This document shows, in pieces, positions 8,353 through 15,904 of a DNA stretch of 64,000 nucleotides. Source of the stretch: Curtobacterium sp. GC_Cur_3 (GTDB taxonomy: Bacteria > Actinomycetota > Actinomycetes > Actinomycetales > Microbacteriaceae); assembly GCF_026544205.1 (NCBI RefSeq), contig NZ_JALNUI010000002.1, positions 124,001 through 188,000 on the forward strand, read 5' to 3'. Under the pieces are notes generated by a model, which had not been told where the DNA came from, made no database searches, and saw only the letters and a list, made by a program, of their open reading frames with translations. Position 1 is the first letter of the stretch. Each line of letters begins with the position of its first letter. Made by a program: the position numbers and the translations under genes.

Positions 8353-8919
8353 TCAGCGCCGGACCGCGTACCGCAGCGCCACCGCCCCCGTGCTGAACGT
8401 CCGCGTCGACAGCAGCTCGAGCCCCACCTGGCGCTCGCCGCGGGGGAAGAACGGCCGGCCGCCCCCCACGAGCACCGGGCAGACCCGCAGGCGGTACTCG
8501 TCGACCAGGTCGTGCTCCGCCACCGAGGCCGCCAGGTCCGCGCCGCCGACCGCGATCTCGCCGTCGCCGGGCTCGTCGCGGAGCCGCGCGACCTCCTCGG
8601 CGACACCGCCGGTGGCCAACCGGGTGTTCGTGCCGGTCACGCTCGTCAGGGTGCGCGAGAACACGACCTTCGGCAGCTGCTTCCAGCGCTCGGCCCACTC
8701 CTGCTCCGCGGCGTCCCACGAGCCGGCCTGGTCCGGGTCCTCCCAGTACGACATCGTCTCGTACAGCCGTCGGCCGAGCAGGTGCACGTCGACGCCGCGG
8801 ATCTCCTCGAGGAAGGCGCCGAACTCCTCCGCGTCCGGCGGCGCCCAGTCGAAGCCGCCGTCGGGCCCGACGATGAACCCGTCGAGCGAGACGCTCATGG
8901 AGACCGTCACCCGTTTCAT
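8353..8919 (-). CDS. dihydrofolate reductase family protein (RibD C-terminal fold)
   Basis: This 188-residue protein starts MKRVTVSMSVSLDGFIVGPDG, the first strand and loop of the YwjB/RibD_C reductase family. LLGRRLYETMSYW and GEIAVGGADLAASVAEHDLVDE (NADPH-binding GG motif) are diagnostic, as is the end CPVLVGGGRPFF. These are NADPH-dependent reductases of pteridine-like or unknown substrates, usually not the housekeeping DHFR. I chose ATG 8919 because the family begins at this Met; an in-frame ATG at 8976 gives an arginine-rich extension without similarity to the family. Confidence 0.85.
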   Translation of the reverse strand: MKRVTVSMSVSLDGFIVGPDGGFDWAPPDAEEFGAFLEEIRGVDVHLLGRRLYETMSYWEDPDQAGSWDAAEQEWAERWKQLPKVVFSRTLTSVTGTNTRLATGGVAEEVARLRDEPGDGEIAVGGADLAASVAEHDLVDEYRLRVCPVLVGGGRPFFPRGERQVGLELLSTRTFSTGAVALRYAVRR

Positions 8920-9023
8920 GGGGCGCAACATACGCCCGCAGCGCTCCCGGCGCATTCCTGAGCCAGCACGCACCACCGCTGCCTACCGTTCCGGGCGTAC
9001 CACCGACGAGAGGAAGCACCACC

Positions 9024-9380
9024 ATGGCAACTGGAGTTGCAGCAGTCTGGGTCCCGGTCACCGACATGGAGCGCGCAGTCGCGTTCTACCGCGACACCCT
9101 CGGTCTCACCGTCACCGACCAGTCCGAGGACTGGAGCGAGATCGACGCCAACGGCCTGCGCATCGGCCTGAACGCGCGCGAGTCCGCCGGCCCCTCGAAG
9201 GACGGCGGCGCGGTCGTGTCCTTCCAGCCCGACGGCAGGATCGAGGACGAGGTCGCCTCGCTCCGCGACAAGGGCGCCGACATCCAGGGCGAGATCAGCG
9301 AGCACCCGTGGGGCAAGATCGTCCCCTTCAAGGACAGCGAGGGCAACGACCTGCAGCTGTACGCACCGCCGGCCAACTGA
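9024..9380 (+). CDS. VOC family (glyoxalase/bleomycin resistance-like) protein
   Basis: The 118-residue protein has the paired beta-alpha-beta-beta-beta modules of the VOC superfamily: AAVWVPVTDMERAVAFYRD with a Phe-Tyr helix end, GLTVTDQSEDWSEIDANGLRIGL, then DEVASLRDKGADIQGE and the closing FKDSEGNDLQLY, where the Glu/Gln of the metal site normally lies. It may be a glyoxalase- or fosfomycin-type enzyme or a binding protein. ATG 9024 follows GAGAGGAAG, a good ribosome site. A perfect palindrome starts 8 bases after its stop. Confidence 0.85.
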   Translation: MATGVAAVWVPVTDMERAVAFYRDTLGLTVTDQSEDWSEIDANGLRIGLNARESAGPSKDGGAVVSFQPDGRIEDEVASLRDKGADIQGEISEHPWGKIVPFKDSEGNDLQLYAPPAN

Positions 9381-9388
9381 GCAGGTGA

Positions 9389-9432
9389 CGGACGGGAGGC
9401 TCCCTGCCAGCTGGCAGGGAGCCTCCCGTCCG
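9389..9432. repeat. Family A palindrome
   Basis: A perfect 44-bp palindrome (22 + 22) with the centre CCAG|CTGG and the core GGGAGGCTCC. It lies just after the VOC gene and before the kinase gene, so it likely terminates the former. No T tract follows. Confidence 0.8.
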
Positions 9433-9509
9433 CCGGTTCGCGCGTCAGCGGGCGCTCCAGGAGTTGTTGGTCCGGCTCGGTGTCGAGCTGCGGTGCGGCG
9501 TGCGGGTGG

Positions 9510-9529
9510 GCGAGACGGGGGTGTCTCGC
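9510..9529. repeat. Family B-like short palindrome
   Basis: GCGAGAC-GGGGGT-GTCTCGC in the leader region of the histidine kinase gene resembles the CGAGACxCCGGTGTCTCG units clustered at 20174-20453. It could fold into a 7-bp stem. Confidence 0.4.
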
Positions 9530-9585
9530 GGGCTGTTCGTACCGGGGCCTGCGGGCGGGACGGGGCAGCCGCTACCGTTGTCGGC

Positions 9586-10890
9586 ATGACCAGCGCGGGG
9601 GCGACGAGCGAGGACTGGTCGCGCCTGCCCGTCGGACGACGCGAGCACCGGCAGGACGTGGTCCTCGCCCTCGTGCTCGCAGCGGGCCTCGCGATCTCGA
9701 CCGTGCTGTACGGCTCGTCGGGCATGTTCGACGGCCAGGCGCCGTGGTGGGTGTGCGCCCTCATGGTCGTCGCGAACGCGGGGCCGATCGCGTTCCGGCG
9801 CCGGTACCCCATGACGGTGGCGGTGCTCGTCGCGTTGGCGTTCGCGGGCACGCAGCTCCTCCACGTGCCCGAGGGGCTGTTCATCAACTTCACGCTGTTC
9901 ATCGGGCTGTACACGGTCGGCGCGTGGTGCTCCGACCGGGTGCGAGCCGAGGCTGTGCGGTGGACGGTCATCGCGGGCATGTTCGCATGGGTGTTCCTGG
10001 CGATCGTGTTCCGCTGGTCCGTCCCCTCGGCGGCGTCCGGGGACAGCGACACCCTGATCCCGTCGTACGTCGCGAGCTCGCTCCTGACGATCATCATCAA
10101 CCTCGTCTACTTCGGCGCCGCCTGGTACTCCGGCAACCGCGCCTGGGCCTCGGCGGTCGCCAAGGACGCCCTCGACCAGCGGACGGTCGAGCTCGCGGTC
10201 GAACGCGAGCGAACCGCGGCGCAGGCCGTCACGCTCGAGCGGGTCCGGATCGCGCGTGAGCTGCACGACGTCGTCGCGCACCACGTGTCGCTCATGGGCG
10301 TCCAGGCAGGTGCTGCTCGGCGCGTGCTGGACCGTGACCCCGCCCAGGCCGCGGTGTCGCTCGGCGTGGTCGAGGAGAACGCCCGCACCGCGGTGGAGGA
10401 GCTCCGGCGGATGCTCGGCACGCTGCGCGAGAACGACGGTGACACCTCCCGCGCGCCCCTCGACGACGCCCCGAGCACCGAGGGCATCAGCCGTCTCGCC
10501 GAACTCGTGGACGCCGCGACGACCGCCGGGCACCCGTCGCGGTACTCGGTCGTCGGGGAGGAACGGCCGGTCCCGCCGACCGTCGCCACGGTGGCCTACC
10601 GCATCGCCCAGGAGGCCGTGACGAACGTGCTCAAGCACGCCGGACCCGACGCTCGCGCCGACGTCCGCCTGCGCTACCTGCCGGACGCGGTGGAGGTCGA
10701 GGTGACGGACACCGGGATCGGGGGCCGAGCCTCCAGGCCGTCGACAGGGGACGAGGACGACCGCAGCCGAGGCAGCGGACTCGGCCACGTCGGGATGCGG
10801 GAACGGGTGGCCGCGGTCGGCGGGACCGTGGAGATCGGGCCGCGCGCCCGGGGAGGGTACCTGGTGCGCGCATGGCTGCCGACACCGTGA
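9586..10890 (+). CDS. NarL-type sensor histidine kinase
   Basis: The 434-residue kinase has several N-terminal membrane segments (residues about 25-185), a short coiled linker rich in Glu/Arg, the HisKA_3 dimerisation helix RELHDVVAHHVSLMGVQAG with the phospho-acceptor His227, and a C-terminal HATPase (DTGIGG, GSGLGHVGMRERV). It should phosphorylate the response regulator encoded next, which overlaps it by 19 bases. ATG 9586 is the first sensible start. A 16-base arm identical to family A lies inside the ATPase domain (10727-10742) and encodes RASRPS between the two glycine boxes, a region that is variable in this family. Confidence 0.9.
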   Translation: MTSAGATSEDWSRLPVGRREHRQDVVLALVLAAGLAISTVLYGSSGMFDGQAPWWVCALMVVANAGPIAFRRRYPMTVAVLVALAFAGTQLLHVPEGLFINFTLFIGLYTVGAWCSDRVRAEAVRWTVIAGMFAWVFLAIVFRWSVPSAASGDSDTLIPSYVASSLLTIIINLVYFGAAWYSGNRAWASAVAKDALDQRTVELAVERERTAAQAVTLERVRIARELHDVVAHHVSLMGVQAGAARRVLDRDPAQAAVSLGVVEENARTAVEELRRMLGTLRENDGDTSRAPLDDAPSTEGISRLAELVDAATTAGHPSRYSVVGEERPVPPTVATVAYRIAQEAVTNVLKHAGPDARADVRLRYLPDAVEVEVTDTGIGGRASRPSTGDEDDRSRGSGLGHVGMRERVAAVGGTVEIGPRARGGYLVRAWLPTP

Positions 10891-11627
10891 ACGTCCGTGT
10901 GGTCCTGGCCGACGACCAGGACCTGGTGCGGGCCGGGTTCCGGGTCATCCTCGAGTCGGAACCCGGCATCTCGGTCGTCGGCGAAGCGGCGGACGGCGCC
11001 GCTGCGGTCGAGGCCGTGCTGGCACACCGGCCGGACGTGGTCTGCCTCGACGTGCAGATGCCGGGCGTCGACGGGATCGAGGCCGCCCGTCGGATCGCCG
11101 CGCTGGAGGACCCGCCAGCCGTCCTCGTCCTGACGACGTTCGACAACGACGACACGCTGTTCCAGGCCCTCGACGCCGGGGCGAGCGGGTTCCTGCTGAA
11201 GAACGCCTCGCCGGAGCAGCTCGTCGACGCCGTGCTGACCGTCGCTGCCGGGGACGCGCTGCTCGCGCCGGACGTCACGCGGCGGGTCATCAGCCGCGCG
11301 ACGGCGGGGGCGAGTGCTGGGTCCACCGCCGGGGCGGCTGCGGCGTCCGCGGCGTCCGCGTCGTCTGCGGCGTCTGCGGCGTCTGCGGCGTCCGCGCCGG
11401 ACGTCGCCGAGCCGTGCGTGGTGCCGGGGCTGACCGAGCGCGAGACCGAGGTGCTCCGACTGCTCGGTCGGGGCCTGAGCAACGCCGAGATCGCCGGACT
11501 GCTCTTCGTTGGTGACGCCACGGTGAAGACGCACGTGTCGAACGTGCTGCAGAAGCTCCAGCTCCGCGACCGGGTGCAGGCCGTCGTGTGGGCGTACGAG
11601 CACGGGGTGGTCCGCTCGCGCGGCTGA
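10872..11627 (+). CDS. NarL/LuxR-type response regulator
   Basis: The 251-residue regulator has a receiver domain (residues 7-125) with acidic pocket DD (14-15), phospho-acceptor Asp60 in CLDVQMPG, and the Lys of FLLKNASPE, then a LuxR helix-turn-helix (about 186-240: LTERETEVLRLL, NAEIAGLLFVGDATVKTHVSNVLQKL). The linker is an unusual Ala/Ser tract (about 148-176) made of short DNA repeats. ATG 10872 overlaps the kinase; GTG 10887, which overlaps the kinase stop as GTGA, is an alternative. The ABC exporter that follows is its likely target. Confidence 0.92.
   Translation: MAADTVNVRVVLADDQDLVRAGFRVILESEPGISVVGEAADGAAAVEAVLAHRPDVVCLDVQMPGVDGIEAARRIAALEDPPAVLVLTTFDNDDTLFQALDAGASGFLLKNASPEQLVDAVLTVAAGDALLAPDVTRRVISRATAGASAGSTAGAAAASAASASSAASAASAASAPDVAEPCVVPGLTERETEVLRLLGRGLSNAEIAGLLFVGDATVKTHVSNVLQKLQLRDRVQAVVWAYEHGVVRSRG
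11334..11397 (+). repeat. trinucleotide/9-bp tandem repeat in regulator linker
   Basis: About seven imperfect copies of GCGGCGTCT/C encode an Ala-Ala-Ser tract between receiver and DNA-binding domains. Copies differ mostly at third positions. Slipped-strand changes here would lengthen or shorten the linker without frameshift, because the unit is a multiple of three. Confidence 0.7.
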
Positions 11628-11686
11628 CGCCCGGCTCCTCCGCTCGCGCGGCTGACGCCCGGCTCCTCCGCTCGCGCGGCTGACGC
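11612..11686. repeat. 28-bp tandem repeat over the regulator stop codon
   Basis: The unit beginning CCGCTCGCGCGGCTGACG is repeated at 11612, 11640 and 11668 (two full copies and a partial third). The first copy contains the last codons and TGA of the response regulator, so the gene end has been duplicated into the intergenic region. Each copy also holds a CGCGCG core. Confidence 0.85.
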
Positions 11687-11764
11687 GTCTCATCCGCGCG
11701 GGGGAGAGCCAGGACCCGCCGCGGGAGGGAGGCGCGGGGTCGGCCCGCTCCGTAGCGTCGGACG

Positions 11765-11786
11765 TGCGGTGGGGGACCCCACCGCA
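11765..11786. promoter_or_regulatory. 22-bp dyad upstream of ABC exporter
   Basis: TGCGGTGGGG-GA-CCCCACCGCA is a perfect dyad ending just before the ribosome site (GCAGGAGGGGAA) of the ABC ATPase gene. It may be the binding site of the upstream response regulator or a leader hairpin limiting translation. Confidence 0.5.
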
Positions 11787-11801
11787 GGAGGGGAAGACGC
11801 G

Positions 11802-12683
11802 ATGCTCAGTGTCGACGGGGTCACGAAGCAGTTCGGTGACCGCCGCGTGCTCGACGACGTGACGTTCACGGTCGGCCGAGGACGGCTCACCGGGTTCGTC
11901 GGCGGCAACGGTGCCGGCAAGACGACCACCATGCGGATCATGCTCGGGGTGCTCGCCGCCGACAGCGGGACCGTGTCGATCGACGGCCAGACCGTCGGGC
12001 CGACCGACCGTCGGCGCTTCGGGTACATGCCCGAGGAACGTGGCCTCTACCCGAAGATGCCCGTGGCCGAGCAGGTCACGTACCTGGCCCGGCTGCACGG
12101 TGTGGAGCGCCGGGCTGCAGCCACCCGAACCGCGGAGATGCTCGACCGGCTGGGGCTCGGCGGCCACGCCAGCGACCCGGTGGAGAAGCTGTCCCTCGGC
12201 AACCAGCAGCGCGTGCAGGTCGCCGCGGCGCTGGCGCACCGGCCCGAGGTGCTCGTGCTCGACGAACCGTTCTCCGGCCTCGACCCGATGGCCGTCGAGA
12301 CCGTGCTCGGCGTGCTCCGCGAGACCGCGGCCGACGGCGTCCCCGTGCTGTTCTCCAGCCACCAGCTGGACGTCGTCGAGCGGCTCTGTGACGACGTCGT
12401 GGTCATCGCCGACGGTCGCATCCGGGCAGCGGGCCCACAGGAGGAACTGCGCCGCAGCGCCGGCCCGGCGGCGTGGGAGCTCCTGGTCGACGGCGACGCC
12501 GCCTGGATCCGCGACGAGCCCGGCGTGCACGTGTGCGAGTTCGACGGCGGGTACGCCGTGTTCGAGGCCGACGACGCCGTCGCACAACGCGTGCTCCAGC
12601 GCGCGGTCACCACGGGGACGGTGGGGTCGTTCGGCCGCCGCGTGCCCCGTCTCAGCGAGGTCTTCCGGGAGGTCGTCAAGTGA
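11802..12683 (+). CDS. ABC-2 type exporter, ATP-binding protein
   Basis: The 293-residue ATPase has Walker A GGNGAGKTTT (Lys40), signature LSLGNQQRVQVA, Walker B VLVLDEPF with FSGLDPM as D-loop, and the switch His in FSSHQLDVVERLC. The C-terminal DUF4162-like extension (from about residue 205) is typical of NatA/drug exporters. It pairs with the permease whose GTG start overlaps its stop. Position after a kinase/regulator pair is common for actinobacterial exporters of antimicrobial peptides or lipids. ATG 11802 has a strong GGAGGGGAA site. Confidence 0.92.
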   Translation: MLSVDGVTKQFGDRRVLDDVTFTVGRGRLTGFVGGNGAGKTTTMRIMLGVLAADSGTVSIDGQTVGPTDRRRFGYMPEERGLYPKMPVAEQVTYLARLHGVERRAAATRTAEMLDRLGLGGHASDPVEKLSLGNQQRVQVAAALAHRPEVLVLDEPFSGLDPMAVETVLGVLRETAADGVPVLFSSHQLDVVERLCDDVVVIADGRIRAAGPQEELRRSAGPAAWELLVDGDAAWIRDEPGVHVCEFDGGYAVFEADDAVAQRVLQRAVTTGTVGSFGRRVPRLSEVFREVVK

Positions 12684-13753
12684 ACAGCTTCAGCCAGGCG
12701 GTCCGGCTCGTCTCCGCCCGCGAGATCCAGGCACGGCTCCGCAGCAAGGCCTTCGTCGTGTCCGCCGCCATCCTGCTCGTGATGGTCGTCGCCTCGATCG
12801 TCATCGGCGGCCTCGTCGGGAAGGCCAGCTCCGACGACACCACCCCGGTCGCGGTCGTGGACGGCGTCTCGCTGCCCTCCACCGGCGGCCTCGACGTGAC
12901 GCGCGTCGACGACCGTGCCGCTGCCGAGCGACTGGTCCGCAGCGGTGACGTCGACGCCGCGATCGTCCCTGAGTCGGGCCCGCTCGGCTTCGGCGTGGTC
13001 GGCCTCGACCAGGCGCCGACGGACGTCGTGCAGGCGCTCGCCGTGTCGCCGCGCGTCGAGCTCCTCGACCCGGACGCCCTGCCGCCCGGCCTCGTGTCGC
13101 TCGTCGGGGTCGCGTTCGGCGTCGTGTTCTTCGCCGCCTCGGTCACGTTCGGGCAGTCCATCGCCCAGAGCGTGGTGGAGGAGAAGTCGACCAGGGTCGT
13201 CGAGATCCTGATGGCGGCGATCCCCGCCCGTGCGCTGCTCGCGGGGAAGGTGCTCGGCAACAGCGTGATGGCGCTCGGGCAGATCGTCGCGATCACGATC
13301 GCCGCCGCCGTGACCCTCGCCGTGACCGGGCAGGACAACCTGTTCACGCTGCTCGGACCGAGCATGCTCTGGTTCGTGGTGTTCTTCGCGATCGGCTTCG
13401 TGCTCCTCGCGGCGATGTTCGCGGCGTCGGCAGCGCTGGTGTCCCGCCAGGAGGACGTCGGCAGCGTGACGACCCCGGTGATGATGCTCGTGATGATCCC
13501 GTACTTCCTGATCATCTTCGCGGCCGACGACCCCACGGTGCTCGGGATCATGTCCTACGTGCCGTTCAGCGCTCCGATCGGGATGCCGATGCGCATCTTC
13601 CTCGGGACCGCCGAGTGGTGGGAGCCGATCGTGTCGCTGCTCGTCGTCATCGCGTCGGCCGCGCTCGTCGTGGTGATCGGCGCCCGGGTCTACGAGAACG
13701 CCCTGCTCCGGACCGGGGGTCGGGTCAAGCTCACCGAGGCGCTGCAGCGCTGA
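12680..13753 (+). CDS. ABC-2 type exporter permease (NatB-like)
   Basis: The 357-residue membrane protein starts with one membrane helix (about residues 24-47), then an extracytoplasmic domain of about 110 residues, then five to six helices. VVEEKSTRVVEILMAAIPAR is the signature of the ABC-2/NatB/YhaP permease group. It forms the export channel with the ATPase encoded upstream; the genes overlap by four bases (GTGA). The substrate is unknown; sodium, bacitracin-like peptides and drugs are known for relatives. Confidence 0.9.
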   Translation: MNSFSQAVRLVSAREIQARLRSKAFVVSAAILLVMVVASIVIGGLVGKASSDDTTPVAVVDGVSLPSTGGLDVTRVDDRAAAERLVRSGDVDAAIVPESGPLGFGVVGLDQAPTDVVQALAVSPRVELLDPDALPPGLVSLVGVAFGVVFFAASVTFGQSIAQSVVEEKSTRVVEILMAAIPARALLAGKVLGNSVMALGQIVAITIAAAVTLAVTGQDNLFTLLGPSMLWFVVFFAIGFVLLAAMFAASAALVSRQEDVGSVTTPVMMLVMIPYFLIIFAADDPTVLGIMSYVPFSAPIGMPMRIFLGTAEWWEPIVSLLVVIASAALVVVIGARVYENALLRTGGRVKLTEALQR

Positions 13754-13782
13754 CGCGGCGGCGCCAGCGCTGCGTTGCCGGC

Positions 13783-14820
13783 TCACGCGCTGACCGCGAC
13801 CGTCCGCCCCGTCCGCGCCGACTCCTGCGCTGCCAGCACGATCGACAGCGTCCGCAGCCCCACCCGCACGTCGGGCTGGGGCTGCACGCCGGTGCGGACC
13901 GCGTCGAGGAACGTGCGGAGCATCACCGCGTCGAGGTCCGCCCCGTAGCGCGCCTCGATCGGCAGCCCTGTCTCGGCCACGATCCCGTGGGCGGCCGGCC
14001 CGAAGACGTCGAGCGACACCGTGCCACCGGTCCCCGCGACGTCGAGCGTCAGGCCGCCCCACACCGCCGACGTGTCCGGCATGCTCCACGAGCAGTCGAT
14101 CGCCGCGATGAGGCCGTTCGCGTACGTGATCGTGACGAGCCCGCCGGTCTCGGCGCTGGCCCCGCCGCCCGCCCGCTCCGCGTGCAGCACGCGGTTCGTC
14201 ACCGCCGTCACCGTCCGCGGCGCCGAGCCCGTCAGCGCCTCGAGCAGGTCGGCGATGTGCACGACGTGGTCGGCCAGTGCCCCGCCGCCCGACAGCGCCG
14301 GGTCCGTGAACCAGTCCCGGCTGAGCGGCAGCATCCCGTTGTTGGCCCCGCGCACGGAGAAGAGCTGCCCGAGTGCCCCGGCGTCGTGTGTGGCCCGGAG
14401 CTTCGCGAACGCCGAGGCGAACCGCACGGGGAACGCGACCATGAGCAGCACGCCGGCACGTTCGACGGCGTCGCGGATGGCCAGGCCGTCCTCCCACGTG
14501 GTGGCCAGGGGCTTCTCGCAGAGCACGTGCACACCCGCTGCCGCTGCGCGCTCCACGAGCTCCCGGTGGCGGGCGTTCTCGCTCGTGACGACGACCGCGT
14601 CCGGCCTCCACGCGAACAGCTCGTCGTACGAGTCCGCGTACTCCACCCCGAGCGCCTCGGCCAGCTCCCGTCCCCGCAGTTCGTCCGTCGTCGTCCCGGT
14701 GCTGACGCCGTCGGGGTCGGAGCCGATGACCTCGACGTCCGGCATCGCCCGCAGCGCCGACAGGTACCCGACGGCGTGGGTGTGTGCGAAGGACAGCACC
14801 CCGATCCGCAGCGCCGTCAC
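13783..14820 (-). CDS. Gfo/Idh/MocA family oxidoreductase
   Basis: The 345-residue enzyme has an N-terminal Rossmann fold (ALRIGVLSFAHTHAVGYL) and CEKPLATTWEDGL, the EKP motif whose Lys is catalytic in this family. The usual GxGxxG is degenerate (GVLSFAHTH), which is seen in a subset of the family that begins with an AHxH motif. GTG 14820 overlaps the stop of the upstream paralogue as GTGA, so both are translated together. They probably act on related sugar or inositol substrates, or form a complex. Confidence 0.87.
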   Translation of the reverse strand: MTALRIGVLSFAHTHAVGYLSALRAMPDVEVIGSDPDGVSTGTTTDELRGRELAEALGVEYADSYDELFAWRPDAVVVTSENARHRELVERAAAAGVHVLCEKPLATTWEDGLAIRDAVERAGVLLMVAFPVRFASAFAKLRATHDAGALGQLFSVRGANNGMLPLSRDWFTDPALSGGGALADHVVHIADLLEALTGSAPRTVTAVTNRVLHAERAGGGASAETGGLVTITYANGLIAAIDCSWSMPDTSAVWGGLTLDVAGTGGTVSLDVFGPAAHGIVAETGLPIEARYGADLDAVMLRTFLDAVRTGVQPQPDVRVGLRTLSIVLAAQESARTGRTVAVSA

Positions 14821-15824
14821 GACAGCACCTCCGGTTGTCCGCTCGCGATCGAGCGCAGCGCGGCGTTGGCGATCCGCACGGCGGCGGCCCCGTCCTCTGC
14901 GGTGACCCGGGGAGCGGGACCGGTGCCGGCGATCGCCCCCACGAAGTCGGCGAGCTCCAGCCCGTACGGGTCCTCGGCCGGGTCGACCTGCGGCAGGAAC
15001 CCGTCGACGGCCTCGGGCACCGCGAGGTCCGCGACGGAGTCGAGTTCGTCGCGGGACCGGTGGGACAGGCTGCCCAGGGTCCCGGTCACCGAGTACTCGG
15101 TCGTGAACGCCAGGTGCTGCGGCCCCCAGACCCCGGCGACGTGGCTGATCGCGCCCGACGCGTGCGTCAGCAGCACGTGTGCGGCGGCGACCGGCTCGGT
15201 CTCCGTCCCGGAGTGCACCGCGATCGCGGAGACGGTCGTGACCTCCCCGGCGATCCACCGCGCGATGTCGAGGTCGTGGATCATCTGGTCCATCACGATC
15301 CCGCCCGACAGCTCCGTGTCCGCGAACCACGCGGTCCGGATCGGGAAGGCCCCGGACCGCACGAACCGCAGGACCGCCAGATCGCCCAGGAGGCCCGTGG
15401 CCACGGCCTCCTGCAGGCGCGCGTACGCGGGGAACCAGCGCACCACCTGGGCCGGGTACAGCGCTCGGCCCGCGTCCCGAGCGCGCTGCACCAGGTCCGC
15501 CGCGTCGGCATCGGTCCGCGCGAGCGGCTTCTCGGAGATGACGTCCTTGCCGGCGTCGAGGGCTGCGCGGACGACCTCCGCGTGGGCGAACGTCGGCGTC
15601 ACGACGTCGACCACGTCGACGACGTCGAGCAGGGCCGCGAGCGAGTCGACCACCGTGATCGAGGACCCGGTGGCGAGAGCGGTGTCCGCGAAGGCCGCCG
15701 CGAGGTCCTCGGCGCCGTCCCGGGCGAAGACCACCACCGGCCCGAGGCGCAGCAGCCCGGGCATGTGGGCGTGGGCGATGCCACCGGCCCCGACGAGGCC
15801 GATCCGGAGCGGTGTCGCGGGCAT
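14817..15824 (-). CDS. Gfo/Idh/MocA family oxidoreductase
   Basis: The 335-residue enzyme shows a standard NAD(P)-binding motif (RIGLVGAGGIAHAHM), SEKPLARTDADAADL with the catalytic Lys, and the C-terminal alpha/beta domain (DQMIHDLDIARWIAGE with the conserved HDLD). ATG 15824 follows AAGGAG at the right distance; an in-frame ATG at 15866 is less likely. It is the first gene of a two-gene operon of paralogues. No transporter or sugar regulator is adjacent, so the substrate cannot be assigned; a role beside the compatible-solute genes upstream is possible. Confidence 0.9.
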   Translation of the reverse strand: MPATPLRIGLVGAGGIAHAHMPGLLRLGPVVVFARDGAEDLAAAFADTALATGSSITVVDSLAALLDVVDVVDVVTPTFAHAEVVRAALDAGKDVISEKPLARTDADAADLVQRARDAGRALYPAQVVRWFPAYARLQEAVATGLLGDLAVLRFVRSGAFPIRTAWFADTELSGGIVMDQMIHDLDIARWIAGEVTTVSAIAVHSGTETEPVAAAHVLLTHASGAISHVAGVWGPQHLAFTTEYSVTGTLGSLSHRSRDELDSVADLAVPEAVDGFLPQVDPAEDPYGLELADFVGAIAGTGPAPRVTAEDGAAAVRIANAALRSIASGQPEVLS

Positions 15825-15904
15825 CGGGCTCCTTGCGGGTGGGTCGACGGTGACGGTGCTGCCCATGCTAGCCAGCTGCCCGCACCGGCCGCGCTGGCCG
15901 CGGG

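Noticed and set aside
9385-9585. Start of the histidine kinase at 9385
   Set aside because: This extension translates the Family A palindrome and leader; the sensible N-terminus starts at ATG 9586.
12047-14611. 854-codon minus-strand frame
   Set aside because: It covers the ABC exporter genes in antisense and part of an oxidoreductase out of frame; composition is Arg/His/Asp-rich without domain motifs.
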